59,672 nt of DNA, taken from contig JAUYRZ010000071.1 in assembly GCA_030695565.1 (NCBI GenBank), forward strand, positions 1 to 59,672, read 5' to 3'. How positions within the stretch are numbered: the first letter of the stretch is position 1; every line of letters begins with the position of its first letter. The position numbers and the translations under genes were made by a program. The notes beneath the pieces were generated by a model. It was given only the letters and a program-made list of their open reading frames with translations, searched no databases and had not been told where the DNA came from. The stretch is from Archangium sp. Its GTDB lineage: Bacteria > Myxococcota > Myxococcia > Myxococcales > Myxococcaceae. This document shows positions 23,298 to 33,695 of the stretch, one piece after another.

Positions 23298-25772
23298 ATG
23301 CGCCGAACCGCTTTCCCGAAGTTGGCCGTTGCAGCCTGTCTTTCTCTCGCGGTCCTCGCAGGCTGCGGCGGCACCATCACGCCCCCGCCCGTGCCGAGCT
23401 GCAGCGACGGCATCAGCAATGGCACCGAGTCAGACGTCGATTGCGGCGGCAGCTGCGGCATCTGCGCCACCGGCAAGGCGTGTGCGGCGGGCGCCGACTG
23501 TGCGACGGGCGTCTGCACTGGCAGCACCTGCCGGGCTGCCGACTGCGTTGACGGCATCAACAACGGCGCAGAGACCGACGTCGACTGCGGCGGAACGTGC
23601 GCGAAGTGCGAGAGCCCGAAGTCCTGCGCGACGGCCTCCGACTGCGCCAGCGGCGTGTGCACGGCGAAGACCTGCAGCGCCTCGCTCTGCACCGACGGCG
23701 TGAAGAACGGCACCGAGACCGACCTCGACTGCGGCGGCAGCTGCGCCACCAAGTGCGCGGCCGGAGCGGCGTGCGCGCTTCCCACCGACTGCACCAGCGA
23801 CGTATGCGACTCGGGCGCCTGCCGCGCGTCGTCGTGCGCCGACACCGTCAAGAATGGCAGCGAGACCGCCATCGACTGCGGCGGCAGCTGCAGCACGAAG
23901 TGCGCGAACGCGGCCGGGTGCCTGCTGGGCGGCGACTGCGCCAGCGGCGTCTGCGACTCCACGACCTTCACCTGCAGCGCGGCGCTCTGCACCGACGCCG
24001 TGAAGAACGGAGACGAGACCGACATCGACTGCGGTGGCAGCTGCACCACCCGGTGCGCGAACGCGGCCACGTGCACGAACGCGGCGGACTGTGTGAGCGG
24101 CGTGTGCAACGGCACCTGCTCCACGCCGGCCTGCGTGGACAGGGTGAAGAACGGCGCCGAAACCGACGTGGACTGCGGCGGCAGCTGCGCCACGAAGTGC
24201 GCCGACCTGAAGGCCTGCGCTGCCCCGAGCGACTGCACCAGCAGCGTCTGCAGCTCAGGCTCGTGCGCGGTGCCCAGCTGCACCGACACCCTGCGGAACG
24301 GCTCGGAGACGGACGTCGATTGCGGCGGCAGCTGCACCCCGTGTGCGACGGGGGGCGTGTGCGCGATGGGCACCGACTGCACCAGCGGCGTGTGCAACGC
24401 GAACGCATGCGCGGCGCCCAGCTGTACCGACACGCGCAAGAACGGTTCGGAGACCGATGTCGACTGCGGCGGCAGCTGCACCGACTGCATCGCCACCCGG
24501 GCCTGTCTCAGCGGGGCGGACTGCGTCAGCCAGGTCTGCACCAACGCCATCTGCCAGGCCGAGAGCTGCACCGACGCCGTGAAGAACGGCACCGAGACCG
24601 ACCGCGATTGTGGTGGCACTTGCGCGGCGTGCGCCGACGGCCTGGTCTGCCAGGGCACCGCCGATTGCCGCAGCCGGGTCTGCACCAACAGCACCTGCCA
24701 GCCCTCGAGCTGCACCGATGGAACCCAGAACGGCACCGAGACCGATCAGGATTGTGGCGGCACCTGCGCTCCCTGCGCCGATGCCTCAGATTGCCAGGTG
24801 ACGGCCGACTGCCTGAGCCGGGTCTGCACCAACAACCTCTGCCAGGCCCCTTCCTGCACGGACACCGTGAAGAACGGCGCCGAGAGCGACCTCGACTGCG
24901 GTGGTGGCACCTGCCCCGTGTGCGCCGACACGTTGGTCTGCCGCGGCGGCGCTGACTGCGCGAGCGGCGTGTGCGTCGGTGGCACCTGCCGCGCGCCCAG
25001 CTGCTCAGATGTGGTGAAGAACGGCGTCGAGACCGATGTGGACTGCGGTGGTGCCTGCTCGCCGTGCGCGACCACGAAGCGGTGCCTGGCGGGCGCCGAT
25101 TGCCAGAGCAGCGTGTGCTCCGGGGGAACCTGCCAGGCCCCCAGCTGCTTCGACCTGGTGAAGAACGCCGTCGAGACGGACATCGACTGTGGTGGTGGAA
25201 CCTGCGCGCGGTGCAACGACACGAAGCGGTGCCTGGGTAGCTCCGACTGCAGCAGCGGGGTGTGCACCGCGGGCCTGTGCCGCGCCCCCGCCTGCAACGA
25301 CGGCGTGAAGAACGGCACCGAATCCGACCGGGACTGCGGTGGAAGCTGCGCGCCGTGCGCCAATGGACTGGCCTGCAATGCAGGTGCGGACTGCACCAGC
25401 GGCAGCTGCACGAACAACGTGTGCGCGACTCCCCTGCTCAACGGGTGCAGCATCGACACGGCGACAGACCTCACCGGCGGCGCAGGGGTGGTGATCACCT
25501 TCGCGAACGGCAACCTCACCTACGCCCCCAAGTGCATCAAGGTCAGCGCGGGGACCCCAGTCACCTTCAACGGCAACTTCGCCAGCCACCCGATGATCGG
25601 CGGCACGGTGAGCGGCGGCGTAGCGACCCCGGCGTCGAGCGGCCCCTTCATTCCGGTCACGAACGCCGGCACCAGCAAGACCTTCACGATGAGCGCCCCG
25701 GGCAACTTCCCGTATTACTGCCAGCCCCACGCCACCCTCGGGATGAACGCGGCGATCTTCGTCGTGCCCTGA
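23298..25772 (+). CDS. Lipoprotein with 14 Cys-rich repeats and C-terminal cupredoxin domain
   Basis: 824 residues from ATG 23298; the frame is open upstream, but this start gives a clean signal peptide with lipobox L-A-G-C near residue 23. Residues about 35-715 hold 14 tandem repeats of roughly 48 residues with the pattern C-x-D-x-x-x-N-G-x-E-T-D-x-D-C-G-G-x-C-x-x-C, then D-C-x-S-x-V-C-x-x-x-x-C; each repeat carries about eight Cys, probably paired. The last 105 residues look like a plastocyanin-type cupredoxin: H in F-A-S-H-P, then [11 protein letters not shown], giving His, Cys, His, Met copper ligands. A surface stalk carrying an electron-transfer or copper head is the likely design. Confidence 0.9.
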   Translation: MRRTAFPKLAVAACLSLAVLAGCGGTITPPPVPSCSDGISNGTESDVDCGGSCGICATGKACAAGADCATGVCTGSTCRAADCVDGINNGAETDVDCGGTCAKCESPKSCATASDCASGVCTAKTCSASLCTDGVKNGTETDLDCGGSCATKCAAGAACALPTDCTSDVCDSGACRASSCADTVKNGSETAIDCGGSCSTKCANAAGCLLGGDCASGVCDSTTFTCSAALCTDAVKNGDETDIDCGGSCTTRCANAATCTNAADCVSGVCNGTCSTPACVDRVKNGAETDVDCGGSCATKCADLKACAAPSDCTSSVCSSGSCAVPSCTDTLRNGSETDVDCGGSCTPCATGGVCAMGTDCTSGVCNANACAAPSCTDTRKNGSETDVDCGGSCTDCIATRACLSGADCVSQVCTNAICQAESCTDAVKNGTETDRDCGGTCAACADGLVCQGTADCRSRVCTNSTCQPSSCTDGTQNGTETDQDCGGTCAPCADASDCQVTADCLSRVCTNNLCQAPSCTDTVKNGAESDLDCGGGTCPVCADTLVCRGGADCASGVCVGGTCRAPSCSDVVKNGVETDVDCGGACSPCATTKRCLAGADCQSSVCSGGTCQAPSCFDLVKNAVETDIDCGGGTCARCNDTKRCLGSSDCSSGVCTAGLCRAPACNDGVKNGTESDRDCGGSCAPCANGLACNAGADCTSGSCTNNVCATPLLNGCSIDTATDLTGGAGVVITFANGNLTYAPKCIKVSAGTPVTFNGNFASHPMIGGTVSGGVATPASSGPFIPVTNAGTSKTFTMSAPGNFPYYCQPHATLGMNAAIFVVP

Positions 25773-25787
25773 CTCGAACAGCCATGC

Positions 25788-25816
25788 TGAGGCCGCTTGC
25801 ATTCGCGGCGGCCTCA
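25788..25816. terminator. Hairpin after the Cys-rich lipoprotein gene
   Basis: TGAGGCCGC at 25788-25796 and GCGGCCTCA at 25808-25816 form a perfect nine-base stem with an 11-base loop, between the stop at 25772 and the next start at 25831. There is no T-run after it, so it may stall or stabilise the transcript end instead of terminating it. Confidence 0.45.
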
Positions 25817-25830
25817 CGCTTGGAGGGCCC

Positions 25831-26298
25831 ATGCGCTTTGGGCTCTTCGTGCTGGCATTGGTGGCTGTTCTCGCAGGATCAGCCTGCGGGCGTCGGAGGC
25901 CCGCTCCGCTTCTTCTGGCGGCGCCCCTGGCCATCATCTCCCCCAACGACGGCACGGGCCGCTGTGTCGAGCGGTTGCTCGCCCGATCCCGCTACACCGG
26001 GTACATCGAGCAGACCGTCGACAAGGAGATGGGCTTCTTCCGCGTGATGGCGCGAAACACCTACGCCGTGGTCGAGCGCAACAAACGCGGCCCGGTGGTG
26101 CCCAGGGGCAAGCTGCCGGCCGACGTGAAGTTCTACAACGTGCAGTGCACCAGCGACGAGCAGGCGGTCATCACGCCGATGAACGAGACCGGCGCGCTCG
26201 ACGATCGTTTCGTGATGGATGCCCGGCAGCACGACGAGCTGCTCCGGTACGGCGGCTCGATCGGCGTCATCCCGGCGGGCCTGCCTGCGATGCGCTGA
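25831..26298 (+). CDS. Hypothetical small exported protein or lipoprotein
   Basis: A 155-residue protein with a signal peptide (L-F-V-L-A-L-V-A-V-L-A-G-S-A-C). The Cys could be a lipid-attachment site but the -3 residue is Gly, so the lipobox is poor. The remainder (residues 35-155) is soluble, with C-V-E-R-L-L-A-R-S-R-Y and M-G-F-F-R-V-M-A-R-N; a motif of two Cys may form a disulfide. R-Y-T-G-Y-I-E-Q-T-V-D-K-E-M-G-F-F loosely recalls the V-Y-T-V-E-R-D-I-S-F-F segment of the protein at 22471, so the two may be distant relatives. Function unknown. Confidence 0.75.
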   Translation: MRFGLFVLALVAVLAGSACGRRRPAPLLLAAPLAIISPNDGTGRCVERLLARSRYTGYIEQTVDKEMGFFRVMARNTYAVVERNKRGPVVPRGKLPADVKFYNVQCTSDEQAVITPMNETGALDDRFVMDARQHDELLRYGGSIGVIPAGLPAMR

Positions 26299-26961
26299 CT
26301 ACGGGGCTGGCATCGGTCCGTCGTCGGACTGCTCCAGCACGACCACCGACAGCTCGGTGCTCGCCTTCTGCTTCTTCGCGAGCACCCGCACCACCCGGCC
26401 CTCCTTCACGAAGGTGCCGGGCTCGCGCTCCTTCCAGCCGCCAGAGGGCAACACCGAGCGGTAGAAGTCGATCACCTCTTCCTGCGTGGCCTTCGCGGTG
26501 AACGAGACGGCGGTGGCCAACTCGACGTTGAAGGTGGTGGGCGACTTCGCGCCGGGGAACACCGGCAACCTGCCGCCCTGCGCCTGCTTGCGATTCTTCA
26601 GGTCGGCCGCGCCGAGCACCAGGGTGGTGGTGCCGTCGGCTTCGGGCCAGCCGTAGACCAGGAAGCTCACCATGCGCACGTCGTCGAGCGCGACCACCCG
26701 GGGCAGCTTGAGGCCGGTGATGCGGCCCATCTTCGGGGGAATGAAGTAGCCCGCTTCGGCAAACCGTGCGGCGTAGTGGAGCAGCAGGCGATCGAGCTCC
26801 CACGTCGACCTGGCGAGGAACACCGCCATCGGCAAGCCGCCGCCTTCGAGCTGTTTTCCCACGGGCACCAGCTGCACCTGGCCTGGCACGTCCCACGAGA
26901 AGGGGGCTGGGCCTGCATCGGGCGCAGCGCTCAACACCGCGGCTGCGACCAGCACGAACAT
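26299..26961 (-). CDS. Hypothetical exported protein, last gene of Tad-like operon
   Basis: 220 residues from ATG 26961, which overlaps the stop of the preceding TadE-like gene by one base (TGATG); an ATG at 26970 is possible but would overlap by ten. A signal peptide (F-V-L-V-A-A-A-V-L-S-A-A) is followed by a globular domain. The segment A-T-Q-E-E-V-I-D-F-Y-R-S-V-L-P-S-G-G-W near 165 is a pattern I recall from small secreted domains in which a paired helix and strand unit is repeated. Its position suggests a role with the pilin-like proteins. It converges on the gene at 25831 with no spacing. Confidence 0.8.
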   Translation of the reverse strand: MFVLVAAAVLSAAPDAGPAPFSWDVPGQVQLVPVGKQLEGGGLPMAVFLARSTWELDRLLLHYAARFAEAGYFIPPKMGRITGLKLPRVVALDDVRMVSFLVYGWPEADGTTTLVLGAADLKNRKQAQGGRLPVFPGAKSPTTFNVELATAVSFTAKATQEEVIDFYRSVLPSGGWKEREPGTFVKEGRVVRVLAKKQKASTELSVVVLEQSDDGPMPAP

Positions 26962-28163
26962 CACGGGCAATTCTTACCGAGGAAACATTTGGGCCGGGTC
27001 ATGTTGGGCACCATGCCTGCGCCCGCGCCACCCGTGATGAAGGTCGGAGTGCCTTCACCTCCGACGTAGTCGAGCATTCCCGACTCCACGCCTGAGTAAC
27101 TGAAGTGAAACTCGTCGGCGTTGGTGGGCGCGCTGCCGGCGAACCGGGTCGCGAAGGCGGCGCCTGCGCCACCACCCCCGCCCCACATGCGGCTGATCAT
27201 CCCGCGGTACGCGGAGGAGTTGCAGGACAGCTTGCACTCTTCAGTTTCTTCATTCGCGAGGCCCCAGTCGTTGGTGAGGAGCGCCAGGGAGCCTCGGCAC
27301 GCGCCGTTGACGGGCAGCCCCATGCCGCAGATGGGAATGGGCGTGGTGCGCACGATCTTGTGCTCGAAGAAGCCGCCATTGTCGTTCTGCAGGAAGCGGC
27401 GCGGAATGTTGATCGCCTTCACCTTCGCAGAGGCCGTGCAGTTGAGCCCACCTTCCGGGCGCATCACCACCGCAGCCGTCGTGGAGGGTAGAAAACGCAA
27501 CGAGTCTTCTTGCTCGCAGCGCACGTCGACGCCGCTGCCTTCGGTCAACGCGCGGCCGATCACCGCGCCGCCGTTGGTGTTGCTCAGGCCGTTGAAGTCA
27601 GCGAACCGGCTCTGCGCCATCGGCCCCACGCCCGTGACGGAATCGAGCGTGCGGCGAAACGGAACAACGTTGGTGCCACCGTTGAGTTCACGCGATTGCA
27701 CGCGGCGGCCCGAGGCATCCCAGATGGCGTAGGTCTGCGCGTCTTGCACCTTGAGCGCGAGCTGCGCGTACTCGGCCATGTGAATGCCGATCAGCAGTAC
27801 ACCCACGAAGACGATGCTCCCGAGCGCCAACTCCACGGTTGCCTGGCCTGACTTTCTGGTCGCTTCGCCTCGGCCAGTCTTCCGCTGCGCTCCAGACTGT
27901 CTCGCGCGCCGTTCCGGCGCATGCGGCTCCGCTCCGGCTTTTCTGGTCGCTGCGCCTCGGCCAGTCTTCCGCTGCGCTCCAGACTGTCTCGCGCGCCGTT
28001 CCGGCGCATACGGCTCCGCTCCGGCTTTTCTGGTCGCTTCGCCTCGGCCAGTCTTCCGCTGCGCTCCAGACTGTCTCGCGCGCCGTTCCGGCGCATGCGG
28101 CTCCGCTCCGGCTTTTCTGGTCGCTTCGCCTCGGCCAGTCTTCCGCTGCGCTCCGGTTTTCAT
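26961..28163 (-). CDS. TadE-like pilin-type protein with repeat-derived N-terminus
   Basis: 400 residues. ATG 28163 overlaps the upstream stop by one base (TGATG). Residues 1-100 are a basic tandem repeat of 29 residues (R-R-A-R-Q-S-G-A-Q-R-K-T-G-R-G-E-A-T-R-K) encoded by 3.5 copies of a dispersed hairpin repeat. Then comes the TadE signature G-Q-A-T-V-E-L-A-L and a helix (G-S-I-V-F-V-G-V-L-L-I-G-I). The exported part has V-Q-D-A-Q-T-Y-A-I-W-D-A-S-G-R and several Cys. TadE-like pseudopilins belong to Flp/Tad pilus systems, but no Tad motor or secretin gene is near. A normal TadE has only about ten residues before its G-Q-A-x-V-E motif. Confidence 0.85.
   Translation of the reverse strand: MKTGAQRKTGRGEATRKAGAEPHAPERRARQSGAQRKTGRGEATRKAGAEPYAPERRARQSGAQRKTGRGAATRKAGAEPHAPERRARQSGAQRKTGRGEATRKSGQATVELALGSIVFVGVLLIGIHMAEYAQLALKVQDAQTYAIWDASGRRVQSRELNGGTNVVPFRRTLDSVTGVGPMAQSRFADFNGLSNTNGGAVIGRALTEGSGVDVRCEQEDSLRFLPSTTAAVVMRPEGGLNCTASAKVKAINIPRRFLQNDNGGFFEHKIVRTTPIPICGMGLPVNGACRGSLALLTNDWGLANEETEECKLSCNSSAYRGMISRMWGGGGGAGAAFATRFAGSAPTNADEFHFSYSGVESGMLDYVGGEGTPTFITGGAGAGMVPNMTRPKCFLGKNCP
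27853..28157 (-). repeat. Tandem 87-base hairpin repeat, about 3.5 copies, in coding sequence
   Basis: Copies begin at 27853, 27940, 28027 and 28114 (the last is partial). Each unit contains short inverted repeats: CTGG/CCAG, CAGTCT/AGACTG and GCGCCG-TTC-CGGCGC. 87 is a multiple of three, so the array stays in frame as 29-residue protein repeats. Related single copies are at 16342, 30517 and 49609. There are no unique spacers. Confidence 0.9.
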
Positions 28164-29764
28164 CAGTGAAGCCCCTCGAAGCCGACGTTGCGAAGCGCCT
28201 GATACGCGTCGCGCTGAAAACGGAACTCGGTGGCTGAGAGCGCGCGGTTCATGTCGCGCGGCGAGGCGTCGACATCGATGGGCGCCAACGTCGCGCGCCA
28301 GAACGGGTTGAGCAGGTTGGGGAACTCCTCCCAGTGATCTCGCCGGTGGTAGTACGCGATGCCCGTGGCCACCGCGCCCTGGCTCGAGATGTTCATGCCG
28401 TTGCCGGTCCTGGTGTGAAGCTCGCGGCCACGGCCATCCCACTCGCTGGCGGGGCCGGTGGCACTGAAGGGGAACTTGAAGTGCAGCTCCCAGGGGAACT
28501 TCTTCATCGTGAGATCGCGCTGGAGCGCCACGATCACCTTGGGCTGCCCCCACGCATCGGCCTCCGAGTTGTTCGGCTGAAAGCCAATCGTGCGGACCCA
28601 GACTGAGGGGCACAGCGGCGTGCAGTCGCCCATCGTGTGGTGCACTTCGGGGTCGGGCTCCATCGCGTCGCCGCTCTGGCCGTATTCGTGTTGGTCGCCT
28701 TGATCGATCAGGTGGGTCGACCGCACGTGCGCGAGCACCGGCTGCGTTCGGGTGCACGAGCCCGCGTTGATCGTCATGGTGCCATGATCATCGCCCCACG
28801 CCTCGGTGCCCGCCGGCACGGTGCCGTGCGTCTGGCTGGCGGCCCAATAGGCGCTGCCTGACTTGCCGCCGAAGACGATCGACAGCTCGCTGTAGTTGCC
28901 GGCGATCTGCGTGATCCCTGCGAGGGTCTTGCCGGGCATCTGCGAGCGGCCCGTGACGAAGGCGTTGCCGCGCGAGCCCATCGCCGCCAGCAGCATGTTC
29001 TCATTCCAGGTGGCGCGCAGGCACAAGCCCGCGCCGCCCGGGGCTTCACCCGTGAGCTGACCGGTGGTGTCACCGCCCGAGTCGCAATCGAGCTCGGCCA
29101 TGGTGATGCCCTGCGGCGTGTTCGGCTCGGCGCCCCGGCCGGTGTCGACCACCGAGATGTCGTCTTGCCGCGAGAGCGCGACGATCTGCCGGGTCAGCTG
29201 CTGCGTGGTGATCTGCCGGTAGAACTCGCCGCGCAGGTTGCCGGGGTTGGTGGTGAACATGCTGTCAGACAGTTCACCGCGCAGGCCGGCGATCATTCCC
29301 TGGATGGCCTTGCTCTCTTCACCGGCCGCCTGGTCCATCGACTTCCACTCGGCGGGGGTGAACTCGGTGCCCATGTACGTGCCGACCGCGTCGCGGAAGT
29401 CGATCAGCTGCCGGCGGGCACGCAGGTTCTGGGGCCGTCGCATGCAGGGCTCGTTGAGCAGGTCGGCCGCGCCCTTGCGACTGTTGTGGCCCAGCGCGCG
29501 CGCGTAACCGGTCCACGAGATGAGCGACTGATCAGCCGCCTGCGCCACCCAGTAGGAGACCTCGAGCCGGTTCACCGCGGCCATGTTGTTGAACGTGCGC
29601 GCGGTCATCACCGCGTTGGAGAACGCCGCCGCGTCAGCGAGGTTCTGCAGCTCGTGCTTCTGCCGGATGCGCAGACCCAGGCCGATGGTCATGGTCACCA
29701 TCAAGGCGAGGAACAACATGGTGAGAGAGAGCAGAACGAGGTTCTGACCGCGACGGGACCTCAT
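28163..29764 (-). CDS. TadG-like pilus-associated protein
   Basis: A 533-residue protein with the Tad-type N-terminus R-R-G-Q-N-L-V-L-L-S-L, a helix (T-M-L-F-L-A-L-M-V-T-M-T-I-G-L-G-L) and the motif H-E-L-Q-N-L-A-D-A-A-A-F-S-N-A, which matches the TadE/TadG N-terminal family. The large exported part (about 35-533) has no von Willebrand motif that I can see and contains scattered Cys. ATGA overlap with the gene upstream and TGATG overlap with the one downstream make it the second gene of a four-gene operon. It may be a tip or anchoring subunit. Confidence 0.82.
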   Translation of the reverse strand: MRSRRGQNLVLLSLTMLFLALMVTMTIGLGLRIRQKHELQNLADAAAFSNAVMTARTFNNMAAVNRLEVSYWVAQAADQSLISWTGYARALGHNSRKGAADLLNEPCMRRPQNLRARRQLIDFRDAVGTYMGTEFTPAEWKSMDQAAGEESKAIQGMIAGLRGELSDSMFTTNPGNLRGEFYRQITTQQLTRQIVALSRQDDISVVDTGRGAEPNTPQGITMAELDCDSGGDTTGQLTGEAPGGAGLCLRATWNENMLLAAMGSRGNAFVTGRSQMPGKTLAGITQIAGNYSELSIVFGGKSGSAYWAASQTHGTVPAGTEAWGDDHGTMTINAGSCTRTQPVLAHVRSTHLIDQGDQHEYGQSGDAMEPDPEVHHTMGDCTPLCPSVWVRTIGFQPNNSEADAWGQPKVIVALQRDLTMKKFPWELHFKFPFSATGPASEWDGRGRELHTRTGNGMNISSQGAVATGIAYYHRRDHWEEFPNLLNPFWRATLAPIDVDASPRDMNRALSATEFRFQRDAYQALRNVGFEGLH

Positions 29765-30543
29765 GGCGTGGGCTCACAATTCTGGCGACGGAAGAGCGCG
29801 CGCCGCGGAGGGGTCATCATGCGCATCGCCGCGCTGCCCACGACGGGGAACACGTATTCCTCCTCGTTGAAGCGGCGGAGAAACTCGGAGCGAAACCCGT
29901 TGAGCGAGTTCGCGCCCGCCTGTGTCCAGCGCGCCTGCTGCGTGGGGATGAGCGGGTTGGTCTTGGTGTAGTCGCCCATGCCGAAGTACGCCCGGTACAT
30001 GGTGGCCATCACCCAGTTCGCGAAGGGGATGCGCAGCGGGTACCAGTACACGACGCGCAGCTCGAGCCGGTACCCCTCCGTGTCGGGATCATCGAAGTCG
30101 TCTTCGGCGCGCGCTCGCACCTGGGCCACGCGCGGCGAAGGGCGGAAGATCCACACCACCGCGCTCTTGTGCGGGTCGTCGGCGTTCGCGTCGTACTGGT
30201 TGTCGAAGGGCTTGTTGCGGGTGCGCAGCGCGAAGGCGGTGGCGAGCTTTTCGGCCGGCGTGTTGCCGCCCGTCGCTTCGCCCAAGTACGAGGTGAAACT
30301 CGGCAGCAGCGCCGCGATGGCCGCGTGCGTCATCGCGGTGCAGTCGCCGTGGCGCACCACGCCCACGCGCACCGCGGAGTAGGCCGCGTGTTCGGCGAAC
30401 AGGCGGCCCTGCATCAGCATGAAGAGCTGGAGCGTACCGAGCACCATGAAGAGAGCCAGCGGCATGGTCAGCGCGGTTTCGACGGCGGCTTGGCCGGATT
30501 CACGGGTTGGCCCCTCTTTCTGGGTCGCTTCGCCTCGGCGCAT
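29761..30543 (-). CDS. TadE-like pilin-type protein
   Basis: 260 residues from ATG 30543. The signature E-S-G-Q-A-A-V-E-T-A-L lies near residue 17, followed by a helix (M-P-L-A-L-F-M-V-L-G-T-L-Q-L-F-M-L-M) and A-E-H-A-A-Y-S-A-V-R-V-G-V, typical of TadE. The first 15 residues (M-R-R-G-E-A-T-Q-K-E-G) are encoded by part of the dispersed hairpin repeat at 30517-30573, so the repeat supplies the start codon. The frame extends further upstream but without homology. First gene of the Tad-like operon, divergent from the sigma54 activator. Confidence 0.83.
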   Translation of the reverse strand: MRRGEATQKEGPTRESGQAAVETALTMPLALFMVLGTLQLFMLMQGRLFAEHAAYSAVRVGVVRHGDCTAMTHAAIAALLPSFTSYLGEATGGNTPAEKLATAFALRTRNKPFDNQYDANADDPHKSAVVWIFRPSPRVAQVRARAEDDFDDPDTEGYRLELRVVYWYPLRIPFANWVMATMYRAYFGMGDYTKTNPLIPTQQARWTQAGANSLNGFRSEFLRRFNEEEYVFPVVGSAAMRMMTPPRRALFRRQNCEPTP

Positions 30544-30573
30544 CTGCCGCTTTGCTGCAGCCGCGCTCGCCCG
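30517..30573. repeat. Dispersed hairpin repeat at the start of the TadE-like gene
   Basis: TTTCTGGGTCGCTTCGCCTC at 30517-30536, then diverged sequence CCGCTTTGCTGCAG and CGCTCGCCCG, align with the 87-base unit at 27853. It covers the start codon and leader of the TadE-like gene and part of the divergent promoter region. Confidence 0.65.
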
Positions 30574-30726
30574 TGGTGGAGAGGGAGCGCATCGTTCAGG
30601 TGGCCCGGGGCGCTGCACGGGGCGGAGTGTCTGCTTTCCACCCTCAGACCTCCATCGGTCAGCATGCCGGTGTGTCTCGAGTGTGGGCCTTGGTGCGCCC
30701 GTGAGCGTCATGGTAGGTCGCCGCGC

Positions 30727-32361
<1,635 letters not shown>

Positions 32362-32427
32362 AGGCCTGAATTCACGGGGCGCGCGCGCCAATAGATCGGC
32401 CGGGCGGGTGGGTCGTTTCCATGGCCC

Positions 32428-32940
32428 ATGACCGCGCTGCCCCCGATGACCGAGCTGTACGCCCAGCACCGCCGCCGGGCCCTGGCGATTGCCCGAAGAA
32501 TCCTGAGGGACGCTGACGAAGCCGAAGACGTGGTGCAGGAGGTGTTCACCCGCCTCTTCAGCCAGAACGTGCGCTTCGACGGAAAGGCGGCGTACACCAC
32601 GTGGCTGCATCGCATCCTGGTGAACTCGTCGATCAACTCGCTGCGCGCGAAGAAACGCCGCGGCCGGTTGGAGAGCACCGTGGGGCCCGCGATCGATCCC
32701 GAAGAAGCGGCGGTGGGCAACGAGCGCCACGCCCTGTTCCTCGAGGGGCTCGAACATCTCTCCGAGCAGCACCGGCTGGTGGTCACCCTGCGCGATCTGC
32801 GCGGCTACTCGTACCCGGAGATCGCTCGCATGTTGCAGCTGCCGGAGGGCACCGTGAAGAGCGCGCTCAATCGTGGCCGCACGAGGCTGATGGCGCACAT
32901 GGCGTCGGTCGCCAGCGATGAAGAACCGGCCCCTGCGTAG
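32428..32940 (+). CDS. ECF-type RNA polymerase sigma factor
   Basis: A 170-residue sigma70-family protein with only regions 2 and 4. Region 2 includes A-R-R-I-L-R-D-A-D-E-A-E-D-V-V-Q-E-V-F near 22 and Y-T-T-W-L-H-R-I near 58. Region 4 has S-E-Q-H-R-L-V-V-T-L-R-D-L near 110 and the helix-turn-helix Y-P-E-I-A-R-M-L-Q-L-P-E-G-T-V-K-S. The start could also be the second Met (32446). No anti-sigma factor is adjacent: the next gene is convergent, with directly abutting stop codons (TAGCTA at 32938-32943). The control mechanism is therefore unknown. Confidence 0.92.
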   Translation: MTALPPMTELYAQHRRRALAIARRILRDADEAEDVVQEVFTRLFSQNVRFDGKAAYTTWLHRILVNSSINSLRAKKRRGRLESTVGPAIDPEEAAVGNERHALFLEGLEHLSEQHRLVVTLRDLRGYSYPEIARMLQLPEGTVKSALNRGRTRLMAHMASVASDEEPAPA

Positions 32941-33630
32941 CTACTCTTCTTTTACTCCGACGAACTGATCAGCCTTCTCCTTGAACAACACGTTGAAGGT
33001 GGTCAACGAGCCGTAGCAACGCGTCACGTACTGCTGCATGTCGACCTTGTCCGTGTCGGTGAGCTTGGGGTGCGTGTTGATCTTCTGCTCCAAGGTGCGG
33101 AGCCTGTCGCGCACCATCACCACCTTGTGAAACAGCGCATCGATGGGCAGGTCTTTGGCCTGCAGTTTCTCATCGGCGGGAATGAGGCGCACCGTGCCGC
33201 CTTCCCATTTGCCGGCGAGGGGAACGTCGGCGAGACCCGAGGCCTCGAGAAAGAGCTCCATCAATTCCTGTCGGGTCATGCTGTCTCCTTCGAAGTCGAT
33301 CGATTCGCCGGGATCGTGGGCGGACACGCGTGAGGGGGCGGCGTGGACCTGCTCGGTCCCATCAGCCCGACGAACCACGGGGCCGATGGGTTTGAGCGCC
33401 TTGGCCCGCCGGAGCTGAGGCACGGCCGCCACCGTGGCCGTGACATTTTCGCCTCGGGCCACGAAGGCATCGCACAAGGGTGCGGAAGGCTTGAACAGGC
33501 CGCGGTTTTCCTGAACCCGGCAGGTGCCCACCCAGCCCTTGAGCGGGTCGAGCGAGTGAGCACGCCAGAGCTTGCAGTTGCCGCAGACCCGCTCGTGAGG
33601 CTCGAAGGTGGGCAACGCCTCGTCAGACAT
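32941..33630 (-). CDS. Hypothetical protein with Cys motif
   Basis: A 229-residue cytoplasmic protein. The N-terminus has C-G-N-C-K-L-W followed by C-R-V and C-D-A-F, spaced like a small metal-binding site (C-x2-C-x18-C-x14-C by count). The C-terminal half (about 120-229) is helical and contains [31 protein letters not shown] and ends V-G-V-K-E-E. Family not recognised. Divergent from the EF-G gene 65 bases away. Confidence 0.8.
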   Translation of the reverse strand: MSDEALPTFEPHERVCGNCKLWRAHSLDPLKGWVGTCRVQENRGLFKPSAPLCDAFVARGENVTATVAAVPQLRRAKALKPIGPVVRRADGTEQVHAAPSRVSAHDPGESIDFEGDSMTRQELMELFLEASGLADVPLAGKWEGGTVRLIPADEKLQAKDLPIDALFHKVVMVRDRLRTLEQKINTHPKLTDTDKVDMQQYVTRCYGSLTTFNVLFKEKADQFVGVKEE

Positions 33631-33695
33631 GCAGGTCGCCTGTAGGCGCGCAGCGCTTGTGTTTCAAGCAGGCTTTCGGTACGCGGGCCGCCGCT

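Noticed and set aside
23400-25430. Antisense ORFs of 480 and 316 residues across the Cys-rich repeats
   Set aside because: They are periodic only because the DNA repeats are; the plus strand encodes the conserved Cys pattern and a signal peptide.
27853-28157. CRISPR array
   Set aside because: The units are contiguous with no unique spacers, lie inside a coding gene and have no cas genes nearby.
30169-30726. N-terminal extension of the sigma54 activator
   Set aside because: The open frame is antisense to the TadE-like gene; the first FHA domain starts right at ATG 30727.
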